Part shown: piece by piece, positions 41,021-48,359 of the stretch
Position numbering within the stretch: the stretch's first letter is position 1
Layout of the letters: the number at the start of each line of letters is the position of its first letter
Source of the DNA: CAZFLN01 sp964519905
Lineage (GTDB): Bacteria; Patescibacteriota; Microgenomatia; UBA1400; UBA1396
DNA length: 51,479 nt
NCBI GenBank assembly: GCA_964519905.1
Contig: CAZFLN010000007.1
Span: forward strand, 1 to 51,479
Direction of reading: 5' to 3'
The notes under the pieces: model-generated
Databases searched by the model: none
What the model was told of the DNA's origin: nothing
What the model saw: only the letters and a program-made list of their open reading frames with translations
Position numbers and translations under genes: made by a program

Positions 41021-41029
41021 AGTATACCA
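41021..41029 (-). promoter_or_regulatory. Leaderless promoter of the CofE-like gene
   Basis: Minus strand TGGTATACT, an extended -10, ends six bases before the ATG at 41014. Confidence 0.5.
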
Positions 41030-41062
41030 GGCTTTACAACACGAAAGTGCGGTCAGGGGAGT

Positions 41063-41647
41063 CTAGAACACTTCTCGAACTCGAGGAATAAATCCGGCAG
41101 TTTCCAGTGGCCAGTAACGGAAGAAGGCGCGACCCACGATGTCACTTCTAGTGATCGGTCCCCAGGCTCGAGAGTCAGAGGAATGATGGCGATTGTCTCC
41201 CACAGCAAAGTATTCGTCTGGACCGAGCGTAATTACTCGACCACCTCTGGTAAATTGAGCATCCGGAGTGGTACGACCTTCTGGCAAATACGTTTCAATA
41301 AGTGTCTGACCATTTACAACAACGCCGTTACTTTGGAAAGAAATGGTGTCGCCAGGAACAGCCAAAACTCGCTTAATGAAATCACAACCCGTTCCTTCGC
41401 TGCATCCAGCCGAGGCTGGCGCATGGAACACAATCACGTCACCACGCTGTGGCAGTCCAACTTGGTAACTCACTTTATCGGTTAAGACATATTCTTGATT
41501 CATGAGTGTCGGCTGCATAGACTCACCACTTACTTGATGTGGCTGCATGAAAAACAAATACACAACCAAGAAAATCGACAGCGCAACAACGACGATCTCG
41601 AGAATATCTAAAAAAGTGCTTGAAAAAACTTTCAGTGGGTTAGCCAT
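41063..41647 (-). CDS. lepB: Signal peptidase I
   Basis: This is the membrane serine-lysine protease that removes signal peptides. The 194-residue form has one N-terminal transmembrane segment (~15-35), the catalytic Ser43 in VSGESMQPTL, the catalytic Lys92 in FIKRVLAVPGD, and box E GDNRHHSSDSRAWGPI. It can process exported proteins such as the C39-like protein. CATAAT lies eight bases before the ATG with TTGTCG 16 bases further on the minus strand. Confidence 0.95.
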   Translation of the reverse strand: MANPLKVFSSTFLDILEIVVVALSIFLVVYLFFMQPHQVSGESMQPTLMNQEYVLTDKVSYQVGLPQRGDVIVFHAPASAGCSEGTGCDFIKRVLAVPGDTISFQSNGVVVNGQTLIETYLPEGRTTPDAQFTRGGRVITLGPDEYFAVGDNRHHSSDSRAWGPITRSDIVGRAFFRYWPLETAGFIPRVREVF

Positions 41648-41692
41648 GACTTTTGATTATGCTCCTGGATCTCTCGGTCGACAAGTAGGAGG

Positions 41693-42307
41693 TTAGATTC
41701 GTTCCGACGCAAAGGTATCAATGTCGCTCGAACTAAATCCAATTTCTTGGAAGCGTTCTGCTATTTCTTGGGCTGAGACACCAGCTTTCCCCCATTTTTC
41801 AGTCAAAGCTCGCAGTGTTTCTCTGGTCTCGTACGGATAAATGATCCAACTGTCTCGTTCTTCAGCTACGAAATCGGGTGCCACACTGGCCCACGACTTT
41901 GTCACCAAGGAAGCCACCGAAACCGAACCAGCATTGTACTGATCCAGAAGCATCGGCGTAAGGAACTCCAGCGTGGCACCCGTATCCACGATATCCTCAA
42001 ATACCAAAAGTTTTTCTCCAGTAACATCCACCACTAACGGCTGCAACAGCGTTGGCTCACGCTCTGTTTCTGCAACACCAGCGTAGAAGGCAGTTTGAAT
42101 CAGGCTAATTTTTCGCAAACCAATTTGATCTCCAAAGTGGCGCGCCATGGTTAAACCACCATTAGCCACCGCAATGATACGGTCAAATGTTTCTCCAGAC
42201 TCTTGCATATGTTCTCGAACTTGGCGCGCCACATCGCGAGTCAATCGATCCATGTCGTCCCAAGAAAAGAGTGAAAAATTAACGGAATCAATCGTCGAGT
42301 GCTTCAT
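41693..42307 (-). CDS. Phosphoribosyltransferase family protein
   Basis: The 204-residue protein has the type I PRTase fold with the PRPP-binding signature LLVFEDIVDTGATLEFL (~110) and an N-terminal IIAVANGGLTMARHFGDQ loop. It resembles xanthine/hypoxanthine-guanine PRTases (Xpt/Gpt-like). The C-terminal extension (EIAERFQEIGFSSSDIDTF) is not typical and may be a small helical add-on. ATG 42307 fits the first conserved region; TACCAT lies five bases upstream on the minus strand. It is probably a nucleobase salvage enzyme. Confidence 0.82.
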   Translation of the reverse strand: MKHSTIDSVNFSLFSWDDMDRLTRDVARQVREHMQESGETFDRIIAVANGGLTMARHFGDQIGLRKISLIQTAFYAGVAETEREPTLLQPLVVDVTGEKLLVFEDIVDTGATLEFLTPMLLDQYNAGSVSVASLVTKSWASVAPDFVAEERDSWIIYPYETRETLRALTEKWGKAGVSAQEIAERFQEIGFSSSDIDTFASERI

Positions 42308-42332
42308 ACGGTATGGTATCGCAAAATCTTTT

Positions 42333-42629
42333 TTACAGATAGTAAGAATCTTCTTTCTCAATTCTTTCAAGCCAGAGATAGTAAATCAAAATATTTGATA
42401 GAGCTATATCATTTCTCGTTACGAGTGTTTTCCAAACTTCAGAATCGCAGATCTTTCTGAAGGTCTCTAAATCATCATCAAATCTTTGTTGCTGAAAACC
42501 GCTTGGTCGACGGGAACGAGGATTTGGATATTTCTTCATAAGTCTATTCAGATTACTGAGAATCTTTTGATAATCCTCTTGTGTATAGATTTCAGACTCA
42601 AGTTCTCTTCTCATAGCTCTTTCTCTCAT
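42333..42629 (-). CDS. Hypothetical protein, 98 residues
   Basis: A small charged helical protein without recognised family. It begins with a basic/acidic helix (RERAMRRELESEIY), has a polar Arg-rich centre (PNPRSRRPSGFQQQRFDDD) and ends in an aromatic helix (ILIYYLWLERIEKE). TATAAT lies 18 bases before the ATG on the minus strand, giving a short leader. It is adjacent to, and in line with, the phosphoribosyltransferase, 25 bases upstream of it. Confidence 0.6.
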   Translation of the reverse strand: MRERAMRRELESEIYTQEDYQKILSNLNRLMKKYPNPRSRRPSGFQQQRFDDDLETFRKICDSEVWKTLVTRNDIALSNILIYYLWLERIEKEDSYYL

Positions 42630-42647
42630 TTTATTTTGCAGATGCAG

Positions 42648-42669
42648 ATTATACCGCGTTTGCTATAAT
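42648..42669. promoter_or_regulatory. Back-to-back promoters: 98-residue gene (-) and tRNA-Pro (+)
   Basis: A perfect TATAAT on the minus strand (42648-42653) and a perfect TATAAT with extended TG on the plus strand (TGCTATAAT, 42661-42669) are ten bases apart. The plus element starts about 55 bases before tRNA-Pro. Confidence 0.55.
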
Positions 42670-42721
42670 GCAAGCAGTGAGCTCAAACGAGTCAGGTTTT
42701 GTTCGTTTCTGTTTTACTAGC

Positions 42722-42799
42722 CGGGGAATAGCTCAGATGGCTTAGAGCGCGCGCTTTGGGAGCGTGAGGTCGCAGGTTCGAGTCCTGTTTCCCCGACCA
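42722..42799 (+). tRNA. tRNA-Pro (anticodon TGG), CCA encoded
   Basis: Acceptor CGGGGAA/TTCCCCG, D arm GCTC/GAGC, anticodon stem CGCGC/GCGTG with loop TTTGGGA (anticodon TGG), and T arm GCAGG-TTCGAGT-CCTGT. Discriminator A is followed by encoded CCA (42797-42799). C1-G72 is as expected for bacterial tRNA-Pro. Confidence 0.97.
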
Positions 42800-42868
42800 T
42801 TTAACACAAACCCCTGTTTGAGCAATGTTGAAAATAGCTCATTTAGTTGATAATTCGCTACTTTTTCA

Positions 42869-42882
42869 CCATCAATTGATGG
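42869..42882. repeat. 14-bp perfect palindrome
   Basis: CCATCAATTGATGG reads the same on both strands, between tRNA-Pro and the next gene. It could be an operator or a short hairpin; no Ts follow, so a terminator is unlikely. Confidence 0.5.
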
Positions 42883-42914
42883 GTTGGAAATTTCTATCAA
42901 AAAAGAGCTTGATA

Positions 42915-42928
42915 TAAAATGATATACT
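42915..42928 (+). promoter_or_regulatory. Extended -10 upstream of the 146-residue gene
   Basis: TGATATACT (42920-42928) ends nine bases before ATG 42938. No clear -35. Confidence 0.4.
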
Positions 42929-42937
42929 TCATAGCAT

Positions 42938-43378
42938 ATGGGAAAAAATGAATCTAATCCACCACAAGAAGCTCCAGAAAAAAATAAACCGCAATATCAG
43001 CAACTCGTTCTGAATATCTCAGTTATCGCTGATGATTCCTGGTATATTCTCTCCACTAAAGATGCAGATCTTTCTCATTCTGGACCAATAATTGTAGAAA
43101 AGAATCAAGGCTACAGTCCTCAACAAGCATATTTTGATTTCTTGCAGACATATATTCCAAATGTGAATGCACATATTCATTCAAGAACACCTTTTCGAAA
43201 AGGAATTATTGAGCAAGACTCGCCAGAACATCCTGAAGGGAAAAAAATAATAACAACTTTTACTACCACACAAATACTTCCCTACAAGGAGCTCCCCGTA
43301 CTGGCTGGTGAGAAATTTGAGTGGAAATTTCTTTCGAAAGTTTCACATGCACAACACAAAAGAGGACCACATCGCTAG
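42938..43378 (+). CDS. Hypothetical protein, 146 residues
   Basis: A soluble protein with a polar, proline-rich disordered N-terminus (NESNPPQEAPEKNKPQ), then alternating strands (LVLNISVIADDSWYILSTK) and a basic His-rich tail (HAQHKRGPHR). The pattern of a nucleoside-diphosphate or Nudix-like fold is suggested by strand layout only; the Nudix box itself is absent, so I make no assignment. It stands alone on the plus strand after tRNA-Pro and converges on the 337-residue gene. Confidence 0.6.
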   Translation: MGKNESNPPQEAPEKNKPQYQQLVLNISVIADDSWYILSTKDADLSHSGPIIVEKNQGYSPQQAYFDFLQTYIPNVNAHIHSRTPFRKGIIEQDSPEHPEGKKIITTFTTTQILPYKELPVLAGEKFEWKFLSKVSHAQHKRGPHR

Positions 43379-43388
43379 ACATGGTCTG

Positions 43389-43418
43389 AAAAAAGTAACC
43401 TCTACTAACTTTTACTTT
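43389..43418 (-). terminator. Possible weak terminator at the end of the hisS operon
   Basis: Minus strand: AAAGTAA, a 13-base loop containing the stop codon of the 337-residue gene, and TTACTTT running into six Ts. The stem is AT-rich, so strength is doubtful. Confidence 0.35.
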
Positions 43419-44418
43419 CTTTCATCTGTGCTTTGAGCTGGTTTTTTCTTTCACGAATTATATTTATATTTTTCTCGAAAAAAGCTTGTGTTTCAGGTTT
43501 TTTAAAAATATCTGGATATTTTTCTGAGAAGAGTTCCCTGGCAGCATAGAACATGTATCCAAGTTCAACCAAATCATTCAAACTACTTGTTTGAAGCCTC
43601 TCAAGATTTGCCATCGTTATCGCTCCAGCAGAAAGACCCAAACCAACAAGATTGCCATCCTGCATGTCATAACGAACTATACCGTAATGCCCATATTTTT
43701 TCTCTCCGAGAGCATTCCAACCAATAACCTCAATATCTTTCTGAATCGATTCTTGGGAGCCAGGAGTATTCACTTCTCTTAATGACTCATGCATCAATAA
43801 AAACAACACAATACTGTCCAAACAAGTTGCTTCTCCTTTTTTTATCTCTTGTAACCATCGCTGCTCAGATAATGGAAGTAAAAAATTCCGAACACGTTGA
43901 GAATGTAATCGACCAGTATCTAACCAGGATAATTCACGCATATTTAAAACCTGCTTACACTCCAAAAGTTGGAATAAACCAAACTGTTCGAGATCGCGGA
44001 GTTTAAGTTCAGGAAGGCGCTCATTTCCAGGTTTCGGACTCGTAGATAGTAATAAGGAAGTTCTTTCCAGATTCACATCATAAGTTGTATATTCTCCTAA
44101 TGATTGGATAGACTCTTCTTCGATTCCAATAAATTTTACTCTTGGGTTCCAAGAAAATTCTTTTCTGGCGACGTCTTCTCTCTTTTTGTCTGACAAGCTC
44201 GCAAAAGATTCAGATACGATTTCTTTTTGTGGAACCAACCAAAAGCTCCTTAGCATTTTGGACAAATAACGTTGATGAAGTGCTGGCATTTTCGGCAATA
44301 TTCTCTGGAATTTTTCAGAGAGAAGATCTGAAACAGAAACCGGCTGCTCCAAGAAGTTATGGCCCTTCTCAACTTTTGCATCACCATCAAACTGACTGGT
44401 TATTTCAGGGATGCGCAT
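43405..44418 (-). CDS. Hypothetical protein, 337 residues
   Basis: I recognise no family. It is a soluble, largely helical protein with a basic middle, ending in a long charged helix (INIIRERKNQLKAQMKESKS). GHYGIVRYDMQDGNLVGLGLSAGAITMANL (~245, read as two pieces) is the most distinctive segment. The ATG follows the SPFH gene after two bases, so it is the last gene of the hisS-149aa-SPFH-337aa operon. Co-transcription with an SPFH protein could mean a membrane-microdomain partner, but only by position. Confidence 0.68.
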   Translation of the reverse strand: MRIPEITSQFDGDAKVEKGHNFLEQPVSVSDLLSEKFQRILPKMPALHQRYLSKMLRSFWLVPQKEIVSESFASLSDKKREDVARKEFSWNPRVKFIGIEEESIQSLGEYTTYDVNLERTSLLLSTSPKPGNERLPELKLRDLEQFGLFQLLECKQVLNMRELSWLDTGRLHSQRVRNFLLPLSEQRWLQEIKKGEATCLDSIVLFLLMHESLREVNTPGSQESIQKDIEVIGWNALGEKKYGHYGIVRYDMQDGNLVGLGLSAGAITMANLERLQTSSLNDLVELGYMFYAARELFSEKYPDIFKKPETQAFFEKNINIIRERKNQLKAQMKESKS

Positions 44419-44420
44419 AA

Positions 44421-45326
44421 TTATCGTGACTTTGTCGATGGACTCGCCGCATTCGCCACCAACATGGCATCGCGAATCTGTGTGGATAAATCATTCACAG
44501 CACCAGGAGAATGAGGCAGCAAGATCGTATTATTCTGCGAGCTCGCTCCAATGTCCTTGAGTGTGTCTAGATACTGTGTGACCATCACCAGGTTCATGAC
44601 CTCTTGCGCGCTCGAACCAGCAATGCGAGTTTGGAACTCGTCTACCGATTCACTCAGTCCTTCGATGATGGCTTTTCTCTGATCAGCAATACCTTTTCCT
44701 TGCAACGCTTTGGACTCGGCATCAGCCTGTGCAGCCTTGACCTTCAGAATACGATCTGCTTCACCACGCTCCACAGCCACCATACGCATGCGCTCAGCCG
44801 CGTTGATTTCGTTCATGGCGTCCTTGACCTTGTGGTCTGGCTCAATGTCCGTGACCAGAGCATTCACGATGTTAAAACCAAAGCTTCCCATCGTTTCACT
44901 CAGTTCATCCTTGATCGATACCGCGATTTCATCCTTCTTCAGGTACAAGTCATCCAACTTAATTCCAGGCACTCGGGCACGAACCACGTCAAAAACGTAG
45001 GCATTGATCTGACTCACCGGATCCTGCAGCTTATAAAACGCCTCGAACAAGTTCTCGGGTCGCACCACGTACTGCACCGAAACCAAGACCTGCACAAACA
45101 CGTTGTCGTGCGTTTTGGTTTCTGCACGCACATCGAGCTGCTGCACCCGCATACTCAATCGACCGGCAACATTTTGCACAAATGGAATCTTAAAGTTCAA
45201 TCCTGGATGCGCCAAGTGACTAAATTTACCAAATGTCTCGATCACCGCCACAGACTGCTGCTGCACCACGTACAGCCCCTGCGAAGCAATCGCGATAATT
45301 ACAATGAGAAGGACAATCCAGAACAT
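44421..45326 (-). CDS. SPFH/band 7 domain protein (stomatin-like)
   Basis: The 301-residue protein has an N-terminal membrane anchor (FWIVLLIVIIAIASQGLYVV), the SPFH domain (VIETFGKFSHLAHPGLNFKIPFVQ, then QQLDVRAETKTHDNVFVQV), and a long helix with AAERMRMVAVERGEADRI and KVKAAQADAESKALQG. This is the stomatin/prohibitin layout (also HflK/C-like). Such proteins form membrane ring oligomers and scaffold membrane domains or regulate proteases. AAAGGAAAG precedes the ATG. No NfeD or protease gene is adjacent, so its partner is unknown. Confidence 0.9.
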   Translation of the reverse strand: MFWIVLLIVIIAIASQGLYVVQQQSVAVIETFGKFSHLAHPGLNFKIPFVQNVAGRLSMRVQQLDVRAETKTHDNVFVQVLVSVQYVVRPENLFEAFYKLQDPVSQINAYVFDVVRARVPGIKLDDLYLKKDEIAVSIKDELSETMGSFGFNIVNALVTDIEPDHKVKDAMNEINAAERMRMVAVERGEADRILKVKAAQADAESKALQGKGIADQRKAIIEGLSESVDEFQTRIAGSSAQEVMNLVMVTQYLDTLKDIGASSQNNTILLPHSPGAVNDLSTQIRDAMLVANAASPSTKSR

Positions 45327-45338
45327 ACTTTCCTTTGC

Positions 45339-45788
45339 TTAGCCTCTTCCGGCTGCAATCCGTTTGAGAATACTCTTAATTTTTCCGTCTTTCTCATCGA
45401 CATCATTCTCTTCATCTACAACCGCTGGCATCTCAGCAGTGGCAGTGGCAACAGTTCGGACAATATTTCTAAATTTTGCGTCAGAATCTGTCATTATTTG
45501 CTTCGCTATAACATCTCCAAACGCTCTCTGTAAAGCCCCTTGAATCAAATCCATTCTTCGATCAACGTCTCTGATTTGTGTTTGCACTGCTTCTTTCAAA
45601 ATATCACTTAAATTATCTGATTTAAGTATTGCATTTAACCGATCATGAATATTTAAAAGTTTTTGAACAACTTCTTTGGCTTTTTCTTGATCTGTCTTAA
45701 AAGAATCGGACAAAGCCTCAATATTTCCCTTTGGAACAATCTCGTTGAGCTCTTTTAAGAATGCATCATGATTAGATATTTCTGCCAT
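45339..45788 (-). CDS. Hypothetical helical protein, 149 residues
   Basis: A soluble, almost entirely helical protein (many Leu/Ile heptad positions, e.g. EVVQKLLNIHDRLNAIL) with an acidic linker (DEENDVDEKD) near the C-terminus and a basic end. No family is recognised. AAGGAG precedes the ATG at good spacing. It sits between hisS (22 bases upstream) and the SPFH gene (12 bases downstream) in one operon and may be an accessory of the SPFH protein. Confidence 0.68.
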   Translation of the reverse strand: MAEISNHDAFLKELNEIVPKGNIEALSDSFKTDQEKAKEVVQKLLNIHDRLNAILKSDNLSDILKEAVQTQIRDVDRRMDLIQGALQRAFGDVIAKQIMTDSDAKFRNIVRTVATATAEMPAVVDEENDVDEKDGKIKSILKRIAAGRG

Positions 45789-45810
45789 AAGTCTCCTTAT
45801 TTAGATTCAT

Positions 45811-47046
45811 TTAGTTTAGCAATACTTTTTCCTGCTTACCAGAAGAAAAATTCTTTACCAAGTATGACCGATCTTCCCATTCCTCTGGACCCACGATCAC
45901 AACCTCAGGGATCCCTTGTGTGTTGGCGTACTTCAACTGTTTAGCCAGTTTCGCTGATTGTGGGTATAACTCCACTTTTTTGCCCTCGGAGCGCAGCTGA
46001 GCAGCCACTCGCGCTGCTGCCAAACGCATTTCTGGAGAGGAATCAAACACAGTCACCAAATACTCCGCCGGTGCTAATGAATCAGGAATCAAGCCTAATT
46101 CCTGTGCTACCTCAACGGTACGATCAAACCCAATCGCCATTCCTACTGCTGGCAAGGAAACACCAGAAAGCTGTTCTACCAGACCATCGTAGCGACCGCC
46201 TCCGCCCAAAGAACCACGGTACCCGTCCACCACAATCTCGAAAATAAGACCCGTGTAGTAATCCAGTCCGCGTGCCAATGTGGGCTGGAACACGAGATTT
46301 TTGGCTGGAATTCCCAGTTCCGTAACAAGCGTAATAATTTCCTGTAAATTTTTTGAAGGCTTGGCAACAGAAATGGCCCGCAAAACTTGCTCAGCAGATT
46401 CAGGCGACAAACCTTTTCGCTCTAACTCAGCCTGGACATCTTGTGAACTCATCTTGTCGAGCTTATCAATACTCTGAATAACACTCGCCACACTCACTTG
46501 CTCCGTAGTAAAAGGCGTGAGGGTTTCGATCAAGACGGCACGGTCATTAACACGAATCTCAAAATTTTGAAATCCAATAGCACTGTACGCCGCATACGCA
46601 GTCGCCAGCACTTCGGCATCGGCCAATGCATCAGTTGACCCAAACAAATCAATATCGCACTGCAAAAATTCTCGGTAGCGACCGCGCTGCGGCTTCTCGG
46701 CTCGGAACACATTCTGGACTTGATACCGTCTAAATGGCAGTGACAGGTCATTTCGGTACTGCGCCATCACACGCGCTGTTGGAACTGTTTGGTCATACCG
46801 CATGGCGACGGCGCGCTCGCCATTGTCCACAAACTGGTACACCAGCTTATCGGCCTCGGCGCCGTACTTTCCCATAATCGTTTCTTTGTACTCGAGAGTG
46901 GGTGTTTCAAGCGGCTGGAAGCCAGCCTGCTCATACGCAGCAACAATTCGATCGCGAACCCAATTGCGCGCGCGCATCTGCGCCGGCAAAAAGTCGCGAA
47001 ATCCTTTGAGTGTTTGCAGTGGTGTTTGTGAGTTGTTCTGTGACAT
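45811..47046 (-). CDS. hisS: Histidyl-tRNA synthetase
   Basis: This class II synthetase has 411 residues, with motif 1 (ALIGN region GFRDFLPAQM to AAYEQAGFQPLETP), motif 2 VFRAEKPQRGRYREFLQCDIDLFG and the histidine-specific LARGLDYYTGLIFEI (HisA motif). Motif 3 GGGGRYDGLVEQLSG and a C-terminal anticodon-binding domain complete it. ATG 47046 has AGGAAA at about nine bases. A 145-base leader with a His-His leader peptide and a terminator hairpin precedes it. It is the first structural gene of the operon continuing to the SPFH protein. Confidence 0.96.
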   Translation of the reverse strand: MSQNNSQTPLQTLKGFRDFLPAQMRARNWVRDRIVAAYEQAGFQPLETPTLEYKETIMGKYGAEADKLVYQFVDNGERAVAMRYDQTVPTARVMAQYRNDLSLPFRRYQVQNVFRAEKPQRGRYREFLQCDIDLFGSTDALADAEVLATAYAAYSAIGFQNFEIRVNDRAVLIETLTPFTTEQVSVASVIQSIDKLDKMSSQDVQAELERKGLSPESAEQVLRAISVAKPSKNLQEIITLVTELGIPAKNLVFQPTLARGLDYYTGLIFEIVVDGYRGSLGGGGRYDGLVEQLSGVSLPAVGMAIGFDRTVEVAQELGLIPDSLAPAEYLVTVFDSSPEMRLAAARVAAQLRSEGKKVELYPQSAKLAKQLKYANTQGIPEVVIVGPEEWEDRSYLVKNFSSGKQEKVLLN

Positions 47047-47085
47047 AGTATTTGTTTCCTGTTGGTATTCTATATTTTTTGGCAG

Positions 47086-47108
47086 AAAAAATCCCCTGCA
47101 AGAGGGGA
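47086..47108 (-). terminator. Attenuator terminator in the hisS leader
   Basis: Minus strand: stem TCCCCT/AGGGGA (47103-47108 with 47092-47097), five-base loop and six Ts (47086-47091). It lies 39 bases before hisS, downstream of the leader peptide. The left arm can instead pair with the region around 47141-47145. Confidence 0.8.
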
Positions 47109-47153
47109 GTTGTTTTGTCGTTTTTGACGCAACACATCCGCCTCTAGCAGAGG
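47101..47153 (-). promoter_or_regulatory. Alternative hairpins of the hisS attenuator (regions 1, 2, 3)
   Basis: Region 1, CCTCT (in leader codons CTC-CTC-TGC), pairs with region 2, AGAGG (47141-47145), to form a 5-bp hairpin with a GCT loop. Region 2 can instead pair with CCTCT of region 3 (47101-47105). This extends by GC/GC and GG/CT pairs past single mismatches, and prevents the 3:4 terminator. Confidence 0.7.
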
Positions 47154-47191
47154 AGCGTATGATGCGCTGACAAAACACTATATTGCTTCAT
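47144..47191 (-). CDS. hisS leader peptide MKQYSVLSAHHTLLC
   Basis: A 15-codon ORF on the minus strand starts with ATG at 47191, exactly six bases after the -10 TATAAT (47198-47203). This is the same spacing as leaderless genes nearby. Codons 10 and 11 are CAT-CAT (47159-47164), tandem histidine just before region 1 of the attenuator hairpins. The TAG stop lies at the start of region 2. A ribosome stalled for His-tRNA would cover region 1 and free region 2. A ribosome reaching the stop would cover region 2 and allow the terminator. Confidence 0.7.
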   Translation of the reverse strand: MKQYSVLSAHHTLLC

Positions 47192-47197
47192 GGGATT

Positions 47198-47206
47198 ATT
47201 ATATCA
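47198..47206 (-). promoter_or_regulatory. hisS leader promoter, extended -10 TGATATAAT
   Basis: A perfect TATAAT with an extended TG on the minus strand. The first ATG of the transcript follows six bases later. No good -35 is seen, which suits an extended -10. Confidence 0.6.
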
Positions 47207-47252
47207 TTTTTTACGTATTTACACGAATTTTACGCGATATTACTCGCCAAAA

Positions 47253-47609
47253 TCATTGACACTTGGCACACATTCCAAAAAACGTCGCATGATGATGTCC
47301 GACTGCAAAGCCTGGGATTTCTGGTGAATGCGGCGTAGAACACTCTACTACTTGCACGGTTCCACAGTGCTCACACACCGCGTGATCATGATGATGATCT
47401 CGAAGTTCGTAGTAGGGAATATTCCCCCCAAAAGAATGCCGACAGAGCAAACCATCGGCCAACATTTTTTCGATCGCACGGTACACGCTGGTCTTGTTAA
47501 CTGACTGCCCTCGATCCTCGAGCGCTTGCAACAGCTCTGGCCCACTCAGCGTGTGCTTTTCAACCAATAACTGAGTAATATGCTGACGAGTCCGTGGTTT
47601 TCGTGCCAT
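47253..47609 (-). CDS. Fur-family metal-responsive regulator
   Basis: The 118-residue protein has a winged helix (ELLQALEDRGQSVNKTSVYRAIEKMLADGL) and the Fur dimerisation and metal domain. RDHHHDHAVCEHCGTVQVVE holds His metal ligands and the first CxxC, and HHHATFFGMCAKCQ the second CxxC (structural zinc). It could be Fur, Zur or Mur. The divergent ZIP transporter sharing its operator points to zinc or another divalent metal. ATG 47609 follows TACAAT by six bases. A 13-bp palindrome overlaps that promoter, implying autoregulation. Confidence 0.9.
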   Translation of the reverse strand: MARKPRTRQHITQLLVEKHTLSGPELLQALEDRGQSVNKTSVYRAIEKMLADGLLCRHSFGGNIPYYELRDHHHDHAVCEHCGTVQVVECSTPHSPEIPGFAVGHHHATFFGMCAKCQ

Positions 47610-47615
47610 GGGCAC

Positions 47616-47644
47616 ATTGTAACATTGTTGCGAGAATTTTGCAA
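47616..47644 (-). promoter_or_regulatory. Promoter and operator of the Fur-family gene
   Basis: Minus strand: TTGCAA (47639-47644), 17-base spacer, TACAAT (47616-47621), six bases to the ATG. The operator-like GCAACAATGTTAC (47619-47631) covers the -10 and spacer. Confidence 0.65.
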
Positions 47645-47654
47645 TTTTATTGCG

Positions 47655-48359
47655 TTATTTCGAGTCCGGCACCAAAAATCCCACAAAAATATCAATCAAA
47701 CCAAAACCCAATAAGTGAGCTGCTCCGTTCCCAAACCCTTCTACTAAACGTGCCAGCAAATCGTCGCTCGAAAATTTTCCGCTAAGAATATCACTCTTCG
47801 ACACCCCCGTTTGCCAAGACAAATCATCAACACTTCCAGAAAAACTCACGTTCCCCGCGCCGTCAAATGACAAACCGGAAGAAACACTCCCAAGTCCAGC
47901 AAAGCCAGAAGAAATTCCTCCTGCCCCACCAGCACTCGCCAAGGAACTTGCTCCGCTCAAAGCGTGCAGACAGAGAGGCCCACAGCTCGCCGCCAGTTGG
48001 CCAAACAAACTCACCAAACCACCCACCATCTGCACGCCTTTGTTGAAACTTTCTACCGTCACACGTTCTGAGAAGGTCTCTTCTGTTTGCTGAGCCATGT
48101 TCTGCAGCTGCTCAAGTAATCCTGGGTCAACGGCAACAAATTCAAAGTTCTCGTCATCTCCAGAATTTCTCCCAGGTTCTTCTGAGTCATCAAAAAAGGC
48201 TGAAAAAAAAGACTCTGCAGCAAGATCGCTTACTGAGAGTTCGCTGTCCTGGTCTATGCTTTGCTCCTGGCTTTGATCAGATTCCTCATCGGAACTGAGG
48301 TCTCCATCAGCATCATCAGGAACAAAAAAGTATGCCGAAACGTCTCGTTCTTTGCTCAT
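47655..48359 (-). CDS. Hypothetical Gly/Ser-rich protein with acidic N-terminus
   Basis: The 234-residue protein has a very acidic, Ser/Asp/Glu/Gln-rich N-terminal third, then a hydrophobic, Gly/Ala/Ser-rich central part (~110-180: LVSLFGQLAASCGPL, SGASSLASAGGAGG) and a hydrophobic C-terminal helix (LLGFGLIDIFVGFL). No family is recognised. The hydrophobic Gly-rich part resembles pore-forming or membrane-inserting proteins in composition only. Its ATG overlaps the upstream stop in ATGA, so it is translated together with the 339-residue protein. Confidence 0.65.
   Translation of the reverse strand: MSKERDVSAYFFVPDDADGDLSSDEESDQSQEQSIDQDSELSVSDLAAESFFSAFFDDSEEPGRNSGDDENFEFVAVDPGLLEQLQNMAQQTEETFSERVTVESFNKGVQMVGGLVSLFGQLAASCGPLCLHALSGASSLASAGGAGGISSGFAGLGSVSSGLSFDGAGNVSFSGSVDDLSWQTGVSKSDILSGKFSSDDLLARLVEGFGNGAAHLLGFGLIDIFVGFLVPDSK

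Noticed and set aside
42938..43378. Nudix hydrolase
   Set aside because: The Nudix box (G-x5-E-x7-REUxEE) is absent; only the general strand pattern fits.
47047..47178. A longer HisS starting at GTG 47178
   Set aside because: The extra 44 residues translate the leader hairpins and terminator and do not look like protein; ATG 47046 has AGGAAA at good spacing.
47047..47210. T-box riboswitch before hisS
   Set aside because: No T-box consensus (AGGGTGG-type sequence) or specifier stem is visible; the peptide-hairpin arrangement explains the leader better.
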